Origin: CAXRDE01 sp964229355
GTDB taxonomy: Bacteria > Cyanobacteriota > Sericytochromatia > UBA7694
NCBI GenBank assembly: GCA_964229355.1
Contig: CAXRDE010000016.1
Coordinates: 62,001-126,000 of the forward strand
Length of the DNA: 64,000 nt
Reading direction: 5' to 3'
Position 1 is the first letter of the stretch. Each line of letters starts with the position of its first letter. The translations under genes and the position numbers were made by a program. Shown here piece after piece: positions 25,901-34,817 of this stretch. The notes under the pieces are model-generated. The model ran no database searches, was not told where the DNA came from, and saw nothing but the letters and a program-made list of their open reading frames with translations.

Positions 25901-27018
25901 ACCTGATCGGGGCTTTGTTTGGCCACTTGCCCATACAAAGCGGTAGCGTTCAGTTCGTCGGTATAGCCAACGGCCTGGGTAAATTTAACGTGTTCTTGCA
26001 GGTTTTGGAAGTTTTCAAAATTTCCCAGCCCCATTTCTTTGGCCACGGCGTCTTTGTAGGCTTTGCCGTCGACACGCTTACCATCTCGGTTAAGAATAAG
26101 TGCTTCACCGTTTTCGGCAATACCCGCATACCTGAATCCCAATTTACTTGCCATTTTTTCGTTAAAGCTAACGGCGCCTGGAAGGTTGGGATTGTTAAAG
26201 TTAAGGCTCGCACGACCCACATACTGGAAGGGGACTTGCATTTCACGGCCCAGAATGGCTTCTGCCGTGGCGCCGTCATAGGTGGTATCACCTACCTGCT
26301 CACCGTTACCTAAAGAGGGGTAACCCTGACTTGTGTACTGTTGTACCAGGTGGCTGTTGCGATCTGCCTCTCCAGGCGTACGGGCGATGCGGTAGATTTT
26401 TCCTGCAGGCCCCGGGGTTTCTCCATTTTCAGGTTGCGTAACGGTTTCATTTCTGCGCTCGGGGTTATGGACGGGTACGGGTTCAAACACCGGCTCTCTT
26501 GGAGGAATAATCGGTGGGTCTTCAGGTGTTCTGCGTTCTTCGGGGCTGGGAAGAACGGTCCAGGTTTCTTTTTCGACCCGTGTATAACCCATGCCCACTT
26601 TGGCGTTGGGATCTTTGATCATTTCTAAGAAGAGGGGATCGATTTGGATTGCAGCCACACTGCGAGAAGGACCCACAATGGCGGCGGCCAGCTTGGCTGT
26701 AATACTCATAAAGCCTTCGTTGGATTCAGCCGTTTGGAATTCGCGGCGTACCTGTAAGCTCCCTTTCTCGTAAAGCTCTCGGGTTTGCTGAGGCGTTAGA
26801 AGTACATCTCCGCCTAAAGAACCAATGTTTTCAGGGGTTACCGTAACGATGTCTGCATCAACGAAGGCGCTTTCGGGAATGATGCTGCTACCGCGATAAA
26901 GGTTGTTACCTCCATCGGGACCCCGATATTCGGCCTGGGTTGTTTGAGAGGGGCGCATTTGCCCAATTCTATTTTGATAAGGGTTGCTGGCACCACCAAC
27001 GCCGCTTACGCTGCTCAT
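22972..27018 (-). CDS. Giant cysteine-free protein with metallopeptidase-like module
   Basis: 1,348-aa protein without signal peptide, membrane helix or any cysteine. The N-terminus is Gly/Ser/Asn-rich ('MSSVSGVGGASNPYQNRIGQ'). A Pro/Glu-rich linker lies near residues 185-235. From about residue 1018 a module reads '..PGEIRVANDILQDQ' and then E1047-E-L-F-H-H-I-E-H-H, followed by G-D-E-G near residue 1070. This combination resembles a metallopeptidase-like domain I recall from cyanobacterial RTX-type proteins, whose motif is EExxH rather than HExxH. The C-terminal 100 residues are Asn/Gln/Arg-rich. A strong AGAGGAG stands ten bases before the ATG, and a terminator follows the stop. It lies 115 bases after the 2,114-aa gene. 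Secretion and protease activity are inferences. Confidence 0.75.
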   Translation of the reverse strand: MSSVSGVGGASNPYQNRIGQMRPSQTTQAEYRGPDGGNNLYRGSSIIPESAFVDADIVTVTPENIGSLGGDVLLTPQQTRELYEKGSLQVRREFQTAESNEGFMSITAKLAAAIVGPSRSVAAIQIDPLFLEMIKDPNAKVGMGYTRVEKETWTVLPSPEERRTPEDPPIIPPREPVFEPVPVHNPERRNETVTQPENGETPGPAGKIYRIARTPGEADRNSHLVQQYTSQGYPSLGNGEQVGDTTYDGATAEAILGREMQVPFQYVGRASLNFNNPNLPGAVSFNEKMASKLGFRYAGIAENGEALILNRDGKRVDGKAYKDAVAKEMGLGNFENFQNLQEHVKFTQAVGYTDELNATALYGQVAKQSPDQVQRHLRNMHDGFSLDNTRHEYFTASDLRQFPTGEGRTRLDDYRDATQNTPIPNDYLDEYQALYNSKNGTNLSLDDIRAANPSMMDMYALHAQTFQPSLGITFSNGKANVPEGSVDSVLNARIVLEANTSNGGEDQLLYGEDSVNIINDRVAQQFGGVTNMELRVADGNGQQTTVPAENIVEFLQFHDSSSHANAGADSIFNDVEADITQRYNAGTGGEDYTTVGNGFIPVAVDGGGGTVITGPTPASINAAINDNLNKLNAPGLSAESKQALLAGIEEQIQMLPPEQRGAQTLQVNGQSISPQDWLSDANGIRTQVIATADQEWPKSTVEGIHANTHVAETGGNYPPGTADRLMAEISGDIEQLEAQLQAAGDKPIMVTTAPPESEEIQLTPAYLEQLKNKAVMATDAMRLQEGQMIENNPQLFTPGEDGEPQLRSGIERANESLNQVKDYIRQKLRGGDITPEDQQELGGVIDSSSRNIFQALQEHGVVSGAYSPAAVTQVTPAQIREAVTDPAQAEAMIGAVENLKSATTMLGIVPELNLSAGINDGIHSLSQRTEVNHFENVELATKAFAGELKRVAELDDPAPFNSFMQNVYNLPAYDANNPTIAGHYDTLRAAASDGSLLTPPNIVAVDRSELNGANGAYVGGVDGGPGEIRVANDILQDQTKLNEVITEELFHHIEHHESVQGLNGGQETAGDEGRAALRALMALQSNPDISAADLASRAQEGRGEATAVQSGGNIHISGDDAGTIRENGQNRSIEFNATAQPSAQTPTEEQPPAQQSYTERLQNTAGVDMEIPDINPNPTRPMEEVSNAEAFNYVDPVQGQTPAPNEEAEGTSKMGQIVEGLPGLFKGWAAGTMQRAEALYDLAEKLFKQGVANNLGNASSLMNTAQSLNGYFNERPNFDLPQTAANYSLRPEYGDQNPETMSQGRDKYYNDHNRQRVQRDQANAQSAESRAQRVNDDRRSSTGVQSYT

Positions 27019-27086
27019 AAGTCTAAATCTCCTCTAAGTTCTCTTACACGCTTCTAGTGTATATATACCCATTTTTGAGTAAGTTA

Positions 27087-27122
27087 ATCACGGCGATGAA
27101 AATATATTTTTATCGCCGTGAT
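27087..27122. terminator. Hairpin after the 2,114-aa gene
   Basis: Perfect 11-bp inverted repeat ATCACGGCGAT (27087-27097) / ATCGCCGTGAT (27112-27122), with an AT-rich loop that can itself pair. It starts 12 bases after the stop of the giant gene. There is no long U-tract, so termination may be partial. Confidence 0.6.
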
Positions 27123-27133
27123 CAGGCGCTCAG

Positions 27134-30100
27134 TTATAAGACAATACCATCCTGGGGTAATTGGGTAGAGCTTTGTGCTAACTCAAGACGCTCCACAAAC
27201 TCTCGCATACTTTGAACAGGGTTACTAAAAGGGCTGCGAAGTTGCTGAATGGTTTCGGTCAACTGCTCCAACATATCCATTTGTTGTGCCTGTTCAATAA
27301 TCATGCCAGGATTTAAGCCAATTAATACGGCGATATTGGCGAAGTTAGAGTCGCTGGCCACTGCAGATAGCAATTCGCTTTGGACTTCTTGCTGTTCACC
27401 GGTGGTTGCGGGGGTTGTATTCTCGGCGGAGCTGCCATTTGCATTACCCGTAGCACCAGCACCGCCAGCTCCACCAGCTCCACCAGCATTGCCAGCTCCA
27501 CCAGCTCCACCAGCACCACCAGCATTGCCAGCTCCACCAGCTCCACCAGCACCGCCAGCACCGCCAGCACCACCAGCCTCACCAGCTCCACCAACGTCTC
27601 CTACGGCATCTCCATTGGTGCTGCCAAAGGTAACGCCCATTTCATCGGCATACTTTTGGGCTGCAGCCAATTGTTTGGTCGCGGCCTCCAAACGTACGCG
27701 CGCATCCTGGAGTGCTTCCATGGCTGCTTTATAAGCCTGAATTCCAGGCAGTAGAGCGTTAAGGGTTTCACCCAGGAAGCGGGTGCTTTGGTCCAAAAAG
27801 GAACCAAGTCCTTCACCAAAACGCTGTGCACCGTTTTGCTCTTCATCGCCATATCGGCTACGCAGGCCGCCTTCGGCCTGAGCAAGCGTTCGCTGGCTTT
27901 GAGCCTGTTGTTCTGGTGTCGCTTCTGTACCATCAGCAGCTACTGTTGGCCCATTGGAGTTTACATCAACGGTAAATTCTCCCGAGTTTCCGCGTTGAGT
28001 GACGTTTACATTGACGGTGCTACGCGTTCCTTCAGCATTGGTAAACGCCACATTGGTCGCTTGTACTTGAGAAACGCTACCGTCAAAGCTTGCGCCCACT
28101 TCAACCCGTCCCAGTGCACTACTGGGGTTAAACCGAATCTCTCCAGCAGTGTTTACACCAGCGCCGAGATCCTGAAGGGTAATGCTTCCCCGGTCTAACC
28201 CTTCGCTCTCCACGAATCCGTCTAAAATATCTTGTGCAAGCTTTGTGTCCTTAGCGGTTAAAGCTGCCTGAAGATTTTGTCGGGTTTGGGCAATGCGTTC
28301 CGCTTTATCCGCATCTCCCACTTGCACAAGCGCCTGTGCGTTTTCATCCCCTGTCAGGGCTTGTATGCCCAGGGTCTGAAATTTCACCGAAGCGTTTGCA
28401 TTGTCAAAAGAGTTGATTAACGCTCTTTCACTGCTCACCACGTTATTGTACTGAGTCGCAGCGTTACGTTGGGTTTGTGACTGGAAATTGAGGCGGTTAT
28501 CCTGAATCACTGCATCGGTCAACTTTTGTACTTTTTGTTCGTCATTGACGCCAGCCTGTCTAATGACTTCACTGATGGCTCTTCTCGAATCATCTGTGTT
28601 GATGTTACGCAAGGCGTTGTTTTGCAATATATTGCTGCTCTTGATATCTTCAATAACTTTCTTAGATGTCTCTTGATTGATTCCGTTTGCCTTTAGAGCT
28701 GCAGAGAGGTTTTCGCCCTGTGCGTTGAGCCTTCCTTTTTGTTCTACCAAACGCTCGGCCGTAATGCTCGCATCGGTTTCGCTCAGCCCCTCTGAGGTTA
28801 AGAAGTTGCTCAGTAGCTCTCTTGCCTTTTCTGGCTGATTTTGTTGAAGTGCAGCGAGAAAATTTTGATCGTTATTGGCTTTATTTAAAGCATTTGAGAT
28901 ATTTGCATCCCTTCTGTTAGCTCCCGTGGTCTCGCCACCGATATACACGTTCAACTCATTTAGTACAGGTGCCAGGGCTTCTCTTTGCTCAGCGGTTAAG
29001 CCCCGAGTATTGAGACGAACGCCTCCATTTTGGTCAACACCGTAGCCAATATCAAAGTATTGACCACCCAGGTCAAAACGTAGACGACCTTCTTGCTCAA
29101 AATTATTGTTGAAGCTGTTGTTGTCATCTCTTCGTAATGCACTGGTGTTGTTGTTGCGCTCTACAACTTGAACGTTGGTTGCCCCAAAACTCGCAAGTTT
29201 ATTTTCAAAACCTTTCTTTCGTTGCGCGGCGTTAAAGAAGTCTGAGCTGCCTTGAATCGACTGTGTACCGGCCTTATCACCAGAGGCATTAACAATCGCT
29301 AGCTCACCACTGGCTGCATCACGCTCCAGTTGAAGCTTCGTACCGTCATTGAGTAAAACACCCGCAGAATAAATGTTACCTTCGCTATCATATTTTAAAT
29401 TAACACTTTGGACCGATTCACCTGACTTGAAAATGCCAAAGTCCACCTGGAAAGCGCGATTGAGTTCTGCCGTCAGTTCCCGTGCGGCCTTTTCATTTCT
29501 CTCAAATTTCTCCGTAAAGGCTGCTTTATCTTGTCCCAGAGCTTCAGCAAGATCTCCTGCTGCATTGGCATTATCTGGTCTACCAGGTCCACTGTTGGGA
29601 CCGCTGATGCCTGTGAACCGGCTAAACGCATCGCTAACACGATCTCCGAAATTGCGCTCTCTTCCAGGCTCGTTACCTTCTGTGATTTTGCCATCTGCAC
29701 CAATGGTAAAACTTCGGGCTGGGTTATTAGGACCGTTGGCAGCAATGTTGATAGAAATACTTCCATCGCTATTTGCGACACGTTGGGCTCCAGACAAGTC
29801 AAGACCAGCGGCCGTTAAAGAACGCAGGGTCTGTTGCGCATCTGAGCTGGCGCCCGGTAATTCTCCACCCTGTAACTGATCGTTGTTTTCTTGTCGGACC
29901 TCGCCTGTAGTCGTTCCGATCCGCTGTTGAATTTGCTGGCTGTTTAGAGGGGTTGCTCTAAGGTTTCGGTTTTTACCTTCCGGATCTAAATAGTCGGCAA
30001 TAATCCGATTGTACTTTGCGGCATTTTTTTCAGCCACCCCAGCGTTTTCGTTTGCAAACTCTTCGAGGGTGCGTTGCTGGCCATCTCTGCCGATAATACC

Positions 30101-33100
30101 TTCTACATTCCCCTGAGCGTTAAATACCAGGTCGTTGACGTCGATTCGTCCGAGACCTAAGCCCCCATCAAGGGTGTTTTTGCTTAGGCGGTTGGCAATT
30201 TCCTGGCGAACGCCTTGTTCAATATCGCCCTGGCTTTGTTGTCCACCCGTGCCTGAGGTTCCGGTAACGGTGACCTGGTTTTGACCGTTTTTGTTTGTGG
30301 TAAAGCTACCTACTGCGTTGCCACCCTGGCCGTTGTTGATCAAGCCAGCAAGAGCAGCATCTGCCTCAGCGCTTGTCCCTCTATTTACAATGGCTTGTAC
30401 TGTTCTATTTTGTTCGTCACCACTTGTTGTCAAACCAATGCGTGCTTCGAGTGCCCGACCCAGTTGACGTTCGTTGACAGATCCGTTGTTGTTTAAGATT
30501 TGCCCGATCTGTTCGCTGTTAAAGCCCAGCCCTTCCAAAAATTTTGTTTTATCTGTTCCTGTTTTATTCAGCTCACCAATAACGGCCTCTGACAGTTGGG
30601 CTTGCGTGTTTTCACGCAGATCTGAGGTGGGATCGCTTAAGCCCTGCTGACGTCCAGGAAAACCGCCGAAAAATTCATTGGTCAGTCTGTCGTTACGGTT
30701 GCTCGCCCTTGCATCGCGAAGGGCAGACTCCACGTTACCAGACCCTGAAAAAGCAGCAGAGAAAGCGGCGCGTGTATCAATTTGATCAGGTCTGTTGAGA
30801 TTAACACCAAGGGCTCTGCGCTCGCTACGGTTAAGGTCTCCGTTGGCGGCATCTTTAATGGTTTGGTTTGAGAGTTGTTCTTGACCCCCGCTGGGAGTCG
30901 TCACCAGTCTACCATTTCCAATGGCCCGGTTATCGATGGTCAATTGAACCGAATTGTTACGATCCCCAATGGTTGCTGATTCCTGGCTGCGGGCGTTTGC
31001 GTCAAAGTTGAGGTTAAGATTGTTGTTACCATCTCGGGACAGGTTAAGGCCTGCACTGACCGCATTATTGATGCGACCTTTCTCACGGCTGTCTACGCCG
31101 ACGGTTCCGTTGAGAACGTTCAGGGCGTTTTTGTTGATGGTAAAGTTACCCTGATTTAGGTTGGCGTTGCCACTGATTGTTATGCCGCCACCTTTTTTAG
31201 CATCATTCTGGCTCACCGTGCGGCCGTCTCGAAGGGTCACCTCACCATTAATGACGCGTGCACCTTTAAGGGCTTCTACGCCGTTGTTTTCAGCAAGTTT
31301 ATTGACCTGTTCCAGAAGCGCTTTGTTTGCGTCACTCACTTCGGGCTCTTCGGTGGCTTTTGCGATGCCTTCTGCCGTTGCGGGAGTTTCATTGGTCTCG
31401 CTACCGGTAACGTTTTTTGGAGGATCTCCTGTCGGGTCAGCGGTAGCGTCTGCGCTGACGCTACCGTCCCCGACAGGGGTTCCGTTTGGATTTGCAAAAC
31501 GCGCTTTGATTTCATTTTGTGCGTTGACATCACCTGCTGCAGCACGGGATAAAGTATCTTTGCTAATATCTACCGCTACACCGCTGGCGTTGGTCAGGGT
31601 GACATTGTCGCCGTCTTTCACGGTAGCGGTCAAGGATTGACCTATTTGCTGACCCACTACATTTCCTAAAAATGCCTGTACACCCTGATCTGCCCGGCTC
31701 TTTACGTCTGCGTCAGAAAGCTCTTCGCCGTTTGACTCTGCCTGGACGCGTACACGCCTTTGCAACGATTCTCCAAGACGTGTCTGCGAGCTGGTAGAAA
31801 CAGCACCCGTGTTTTCTAACTCATCGGCAATTTCTTGCTCGTTGCCCTCAAGGTTGCCATTGACGTTTTCTTGGGCATTGGCAGTAGCTGTAGAGAGAGC
31901 ACGTCCGGGCAATGTGGCAACCCCAATCAGGGGGTTGACCACAGTGTCGCGAATGGCGCTGCCAATAAGGCCGTTGGCATTGGGGTCACTCACTGCATAA
32001 GCCAGGGCATTAATCCCCTGACCCAGGCGGGCAAAACGACTTTTGGGCTTTTCTGACCCGCTCATTTCATTGAGCTTTTTGAACAGCGCAGCGATCATTT
32101 TGAAAAGTTCACCCAGTGCGCTCGGACCTTCAGGACCATCTTTGATCCCAAGGACGTTAAGCGCTTTGGCGGCACCGTTAGAAACTCTTTCTGAAAAAGA
32201 ATTGCCCTCTTCATCGGTTTGAGCAGTTGTTCCACGGTTTTCAATAACGCCTGTATTTGTATCATTGTCTACCGCAGCACTGGCTCGTCCTTGTGTGGTG
32301 GAAACAACAAGGTTTTCATCATCTCCGGTGGTATTTTGATTTTGAGGTGCTGCCGGTGATACTTCATCACCGTTTGTGCTATTGTCTACAGCGTCACTGG
32401 TCTGTCCCGGGGTGGTGGTAATGGCGGTACCGCCGCCATTTGTGTTATTTTGTACGTTGGTATTTACTGGGTTTGCCCCATCATTTTCCACCGCATCAGA
32501 GTCGCTGGCTAACGCGTCGGTGTTATCTGTGGTGTTATTCCCTGTAATGGCGTCGCCACTTGCCCCAGCATTGGTATTTGCCGCGTTAGTGTTACTGTTG
32601 CCGTTGAGCACCTCATTAATGGCCGATTGCACACGCTGTGTAAGGCCTTCTTCATTAATCGGACCCTCTGCGTTCTCTTCCTCTTGAATGACGGCGTCTA
32701 CGCGCCCGCGGATTTGTTCTTGTTGCTCGGAGCTAAGGTTGTTTTCTTCATTGCCCAGTACACTGTTGACGGCGTCTTTGACCCGCGCCAAAATTCCGGC
32801 TTTATCTTCGGCATCTGCACCGGGTGCTTCTGTTAAGTTCTGATCTTCATCATCTGAGGCAATGGCCTGGTCTCGTTGTGGGTTAAGGGTGTCTTGAATG
32901 GCTGTGGCGACACGATCGAGTAATCCCTGGTTGGCGGGACGGGTGACGGTTTGAGTGGTCGAGTTATTTGTGTTGGTCTCGTCGTTTGCATTGGTCTCTT
33001 CAACAGGGGGATTGTTCCCCTCTTCTTCATTGCCGTCTTTGCCCTTGAACTTGTCTGTAATGGCGTTAATAAAAAAGGCTTCTTTAAGAACCTCTATTAA

Positions 33101-33478
33101 ATCTCCCCCGAACCCGCGATCTTCTTGTCTTTGATTCGTTGCGGGATCATTGGCGTTTACATCTTCGTCTTCCTGGGCTTTGTTAATACCTTTACCAATT
33201 CGGTTGGCAACAAAGGTGGTCACCATTTGTAAGGTGGCCAGGCCCACTTGTTTTGCGGCAATAGCGGCTTGTTTTTCGGCCAGTTGTTTTGCACTTTTAG
33301 CAGCGTAAAGCTCCATTTCGGCTTTGCGCTTGGAACGGATCTGGGTGTTTTTATCCACCTTATCCATAATGTCTTTGTTGTCATCGTTGACCTGGCGGGT
33401 AACCTGTTGAATAGCGCTGGCGACGTTGCGGGCACGGGTTGTGGCTTCGCGAGCGGCGGTATACATCCGAATGTTCAT
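27134..33478 (-). CDS. Giant (2,114-aa) cysteine- and tryptophan-free protein
   Basis: Very large hydrophilic protein with no C or W that I can find. Residues 1-75 form a basic coiled coil followed by a mildly hydrophobic helix. Residues of about 183-291 hold four short units of the form (G)(L/I)xxRVxxAIxxxLN. An Asn/Thr/Asp-rich region with repeated AV(D/E)N motifs follows. Residues of about 1911-1945 form a second coiled coil that matches the end of the neighbouring 389-aa protein. Residues of about 1962-2010 are Gly-Gly-Ala repeats. A Met/Gln-rich helical tail closes the protein. AAGGAG lies eight bases before the ATG. No signal peptide and no known enzyme domain. Composition suits an extracellular or one-step-secreted structural protein; that is inference. 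Confidence 0.75.
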   Translation of the reverse strand: MNIRMYTAAREATTRARNVASAIQQVTRQVNDDNKDIMDKVDKNTQIRSKRKAEMELYAAKSAKQLAEKQAAIAAKQVGLATLQMVTTFVANRIGKGINKAQEDEDVNANDPATNQRQEDRGFGGDLIEVLKEAFFINAITDKFKGKDGNEEEGNNPPVEETNANDETNTNNSTTQTVTRPANQGLLDRVATAIQDTLNPQRDQAIASDDEDQNLTEAPGADAEDKAGILARVKDAVNSVLGNEENNLSSEQQEQIRGRVDAVIQEEENAEGPINEEGLTQRVQSAINEVLNGNSNTNAANTNAGASGDAITGNNTTDNTDALASDSDAVENDGANPVNTNVQNNTNGGGTAITTTPGQTSDAVDNSTNGDEVSPAAPQNQNTTGDDENLVVSTTQGRASAAVDNDTNTGVIENRGTTAQTDEEGNSFSERVSNGAAKALNVLGIKDGPEGPSALGELFKMIAALFKKLNEMSGSEKPKSRFARLGQGINALAYAVSDPNANGLIGSAIRDTVVNPLIGVATLPGRALSTATANAQENVNGNLEGNEQEIADELENTGAVSTSSQTRLGESLQRRVRVQAESNGEELSDADVKSRADQGVQAFLGNVVGQQIGQSLTATVKDGDNVTLTNASGVAVDISKDTLSRAAAGDVNAQNEIKARFANPNGTPVGDGSVSADATADPTGDPPKNVTGSETNETPATAEGIAKATEEPEVSDANKALLEQVNKLAENNGVEALKGARVINGEVTLRDGRTVSQNDAKKGGGITISGNANLNQGNFTINKNALNVLNGTVGVDSREKGRINNAVSAGLNLSRDGNNNLNLNFDANARSQESATIGDRNNSVQLTIDNRAIGNGRLVTTPSGGQEQLSNQTIKDAANGDLNRSERRALGVNLNRPDQIDTRAAFSAAFSGSGNVESALRDARASNRNDRLTNEFFGGFPGRQQGLSDPTSDLRENTQAQLSEAVIGELNKTGTDKTKFLEGLGFNSEQIGQILNNNGSVNERQLGRALEARIGLTTSGDEQNRTVQAIVNRGTSAEADAALAGLINNGQGGNAVGSFTTNKNGQNQVTVTGTSGTGGQQSQGDIEQGVRQEIANRLSKNTLDGGLGLGRIDVNDLVFNAQGNVEGIIGRDGQQRTLEEFANENAGVAEKNAAKYNRIIADYLDPEGKNRNLRATPLNSQQIQQRIGTTTGEVRQENNDQLQGGELPGASSDAQQTLRSLTAAGLDLSGAQRVANSDGSISINIAANGPNNPARSFTIGADGKITEGNEPGRERNFGDRVSDAFSRFTGISGPNSGPGRPDNANAAGDLAEALGQDKAAFTEKFERNEKAARELTAELNRAFQVDFGIFKSGESVQSVNLKYDSEGNIYSAGVLLNDGTKLQLERDAASGELAIVNASGDKAGTQSIQGSSDFFNAAQRKKGFENKLASFGATNVQVVERNNNTSALRRDDNNSFNNNFEQEGRLRFDLGGQYFDIGYGVDQNGGVRLNTRGLTAEQREALAPVLNELNVYIGGETTGANRRDANISNALNKANNDQNFLAALQQNQPEKARELLSNFLTSEGLSETDASITAERLVEQKGRLNAQGENLSAALKANGINQETSKKVIEDIKSSNILQNNALRNINTDDSRRAISEVIRQAGVNDEQKVQKLTDAVIQDNRLNFQSQTQRNAATQYNNVVSSERALINSFDNANASVKFQTLGIQALTGDENAQALVQVGDADKAERIAQTRQNLQAALTAKDTKLAQDILDGFVESEGLDRGSITLQDLGAGVNTAGEIRFNPSSALGRVEVGASFDGSVSQVQATNVAFTNAEGTRSTVNVNVTQRGNSGEFTVDVNSNGPTVAADGTEATPEQQAQSQRTLAQAEGGLRSRYGDEEQNGAQRFGEGLGSFLDQSTRFLGETLNALLPGIQAYKAAMEALQDARVRLEAATKQLAAAQKYADEMGVTFGSTNGDAVGDVGGAGEAGGAGGAGGAGGAGGAGNAGGAGGAGGAGNAGGAGGAGGAGATGNANGSSAENTTPATTGEQQEVQSELLSAVASDSNFANIAVLIGLNPGMIIEQAQQMDMLEQLTETIQQLRSPFSNPVQSMREFVERLELAQSSTQLPQDGIVL
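27448..27594 (-). repeat. Gly-Gly-Ala coding tandem repeat
   Basis: About 145 bases of nine-base units (CCAGCTCCA, CCAGCACCG, CCAGCATTG on the plus strand) encode GGAGGAGNAGGAGG-type sequence within the 2,114-aa protein. Longer sub-blocks recur nearly unchanged, so copy number may vary between strains. The plus-strand open frames here are by-products of the repeat. Confidence 0.85.
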
Positions 33479-33532
33479 ACGGTGAACTCCTTTGGTTTTG
33501 TGCTTTCAGGAATAAATCATACTTAAGAAAAA

Positions 33533-34702
33533 CTAGGCTGGACTTGCGCTAGAACCTGCTGCCAACAAGGCCTCTAGTTTTTGTAACTTCTGCAGGGCTG
33601 CAGCAGCTTGTTTTTTGGCGGCCTGATATTCTACGACGGCATCTTGATATTCTTCTTCATACTGTTTAGCGACACTGTTCATGGCCATAAACTGGTTGAG
33701 AGAGGTGCCAAGGGGTTTAAAGAGAACTTTTTGGAAAGCATCTTTTGCACCCTCACCGAATTTATTAATCACATTTTTCTCTTTGAAGATGTTTTCAGCT
33801 TGATTGGCCACGCGATCGTCAATGTTCAGGCCTCTTTGAATATTTTCGTTTCGCAGCAAGCCCAACGCGCTTTGCGCACTTTGGCGGTAAGCGGGGTTGA
33901 TTTGCGTGGAGCGACTGAGCATTCCAGCGGCCATGCGCTCCCCGGCATCGCTTCCTACGGGGGTTGTACTGCCTTCTACAGAGCGTGAACCCTGAGCAAA
34001 AAAGCCGTTTTCTCCAAATAACTCACCCCGCAAGGCGTCGCTCATGTTACCGGTGGCCGGATCTAAATCGCCAGGATTAAAGGCGGGGGGTGGGCCTTCT
34101 TGTAGCATGGCACGCAGCGGACTGCCCTCAGGGGTGTTTTCCAATAAATTGCGAGCCATTTCGGTCTGAGAGACGTTTTGAAAGCCCTCCACCTTACCTG
34201 TGGTGGTGTTAACCCCCATAATCGAAAAGTTTCTTTGAGAGGGGTTATAAGATACAACGGCGCCTTCCTGACTGTTCCCGCCTGCGTTTGCAATTTGAAA
34301 AGAAACGGCATATTTGTTAATGTCTGCATTGCTCATGGGGGCGAGCTGGCTGTCGTCAGACACCTGTCGCTCATCTTTATTGAGCATGTCTGCGACGCCG
34401 TCCAAAATGCCTCCACCGAGGGTGCCAAGTAGTACAAGGGCTGCTGCATCTTTGGCGCGCTCCATACGATCCTTTTTGAGCTGCATCATTTTTTCGGCTT
34501 TTTCTTTTTTGATGTCAGCGCTTTTGGCTTCATATTCGGCTTCAATCTTGCTACGCATTAATTCGTCTTTGCGTTGTGCATTGGCGGTGCCCACGGTTTT
34601 TACATCGTCTTGCACGGCTTTAATGTTTTGACCCTGGTTTTGATGGAATTGGAGGGCCGCATCTGCAGCCTGGCGGGCGTATTCAAATGACATAAAGCTC
34701 AT
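33533..34702 (-). CDS. 389-aa coiled-coil protein sharing both ends with the giant protein
   Basis: Cysteine- and tryptophan-free protein. Residues of about 25-85 are a charged coiled coil ('RSKIEAEYEAKSADIKKEKAEK' in two pieces, 50-71), followed by a Gly-rich hydrophobic helix (86-107, 'AAALVLLGTLGGGILDGVAD'). The middle has Gly/Asn/Pro-rich stretches. Residues 343-385 are a second coiled coil ('YQDAVVEYQAAKKQAAAAL'). Both end modules resemble those of the 2,114-aa protein encoded 54 bases downstream. Coiled coil plus amphipathic or hydrophobic helix is also the layout of type III translocators, but I see no homology. GAGGAG precedes the ATG at 34702. Function unknown. Confidence 0.7.
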   Translation of the reverse strand: MSFMSFEYARQAADAALQFHQNQGQNIKAVQDDVKTVGTANAQRKDELMRSKIEAEYEAKSADIKKEKAEKMMQLKKDRMERAKDAAALVLLGTLGGGILDGVADMLNKDERQVSDDSQLAPMSNADINKYAVSFQIANAGGNSQEGAVVSYNPSQRNFSIMGVNTTTGKVEGFQNVSQTEMARNLLENTPEGSPLRAMLQEGPPPAFNPGDLDPATGNMSDALRGELFGENGFFAQGSRSVEGSTTPVGSDAGERMAAGMLSRSTQINPAYRQSAQSALGLLRNENIQRGLNIDDRVANQAENIFKEKNVINKFGEGAKDAFQKVLFKPLGTSLNQFMAMNSVAKQYEEEYQDAVVEYQAAKKQAAAALQKLQKLEALLAAGSSASPA

Positions 34703-34767
34703 AAATTAAATTCTCCTCAATATGAAGCGTTGGTGGATAGGCAGAGAGATCCGCATACCTTATCTGC

Positions 34768-34796
34768 TATATACCCCGAACCCCTGTGCCTTTAAA
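34768..34796 (-). promoter_or_regulatory. Possible promoter of the 389-aa / 2,114-aa genes
   Basis: On the minus strand TTTAAA (34796-34791) and TATATA (34773-34768) are 17 bases apart, 66 bases before the ATG. Each box matches the consensus at four of six positions, so this is tentative. Confidence 0.35.
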
Positions 34797-34817
34797 CAAA
34801 AAATTAACAAACAGTTA

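Noticed and set aside
24892..26313. Plus-strand frames of 149 and 155 codons antisense to the 1,348-aa gene
   Set aside because: The minus-strand frame is continuous for 4 kb with normal codon use and a strong ribosome site; the antisense frames are chance.
27448..27594. CRISPR-like short repeats
   Set aside because: Units are nine bases without spacers and lie inside a coding frame, so this is a protein repeat.
27249..27754. Two plus-strand open frames of 124-161 codons rich in Pro-Ala or Ser-Thr, over the Gly-Ala repeat
   Set aside because: They are reverse readings of the nine-base repeat inside the 2,114-aa gene and have no ribosome site or natural composition.
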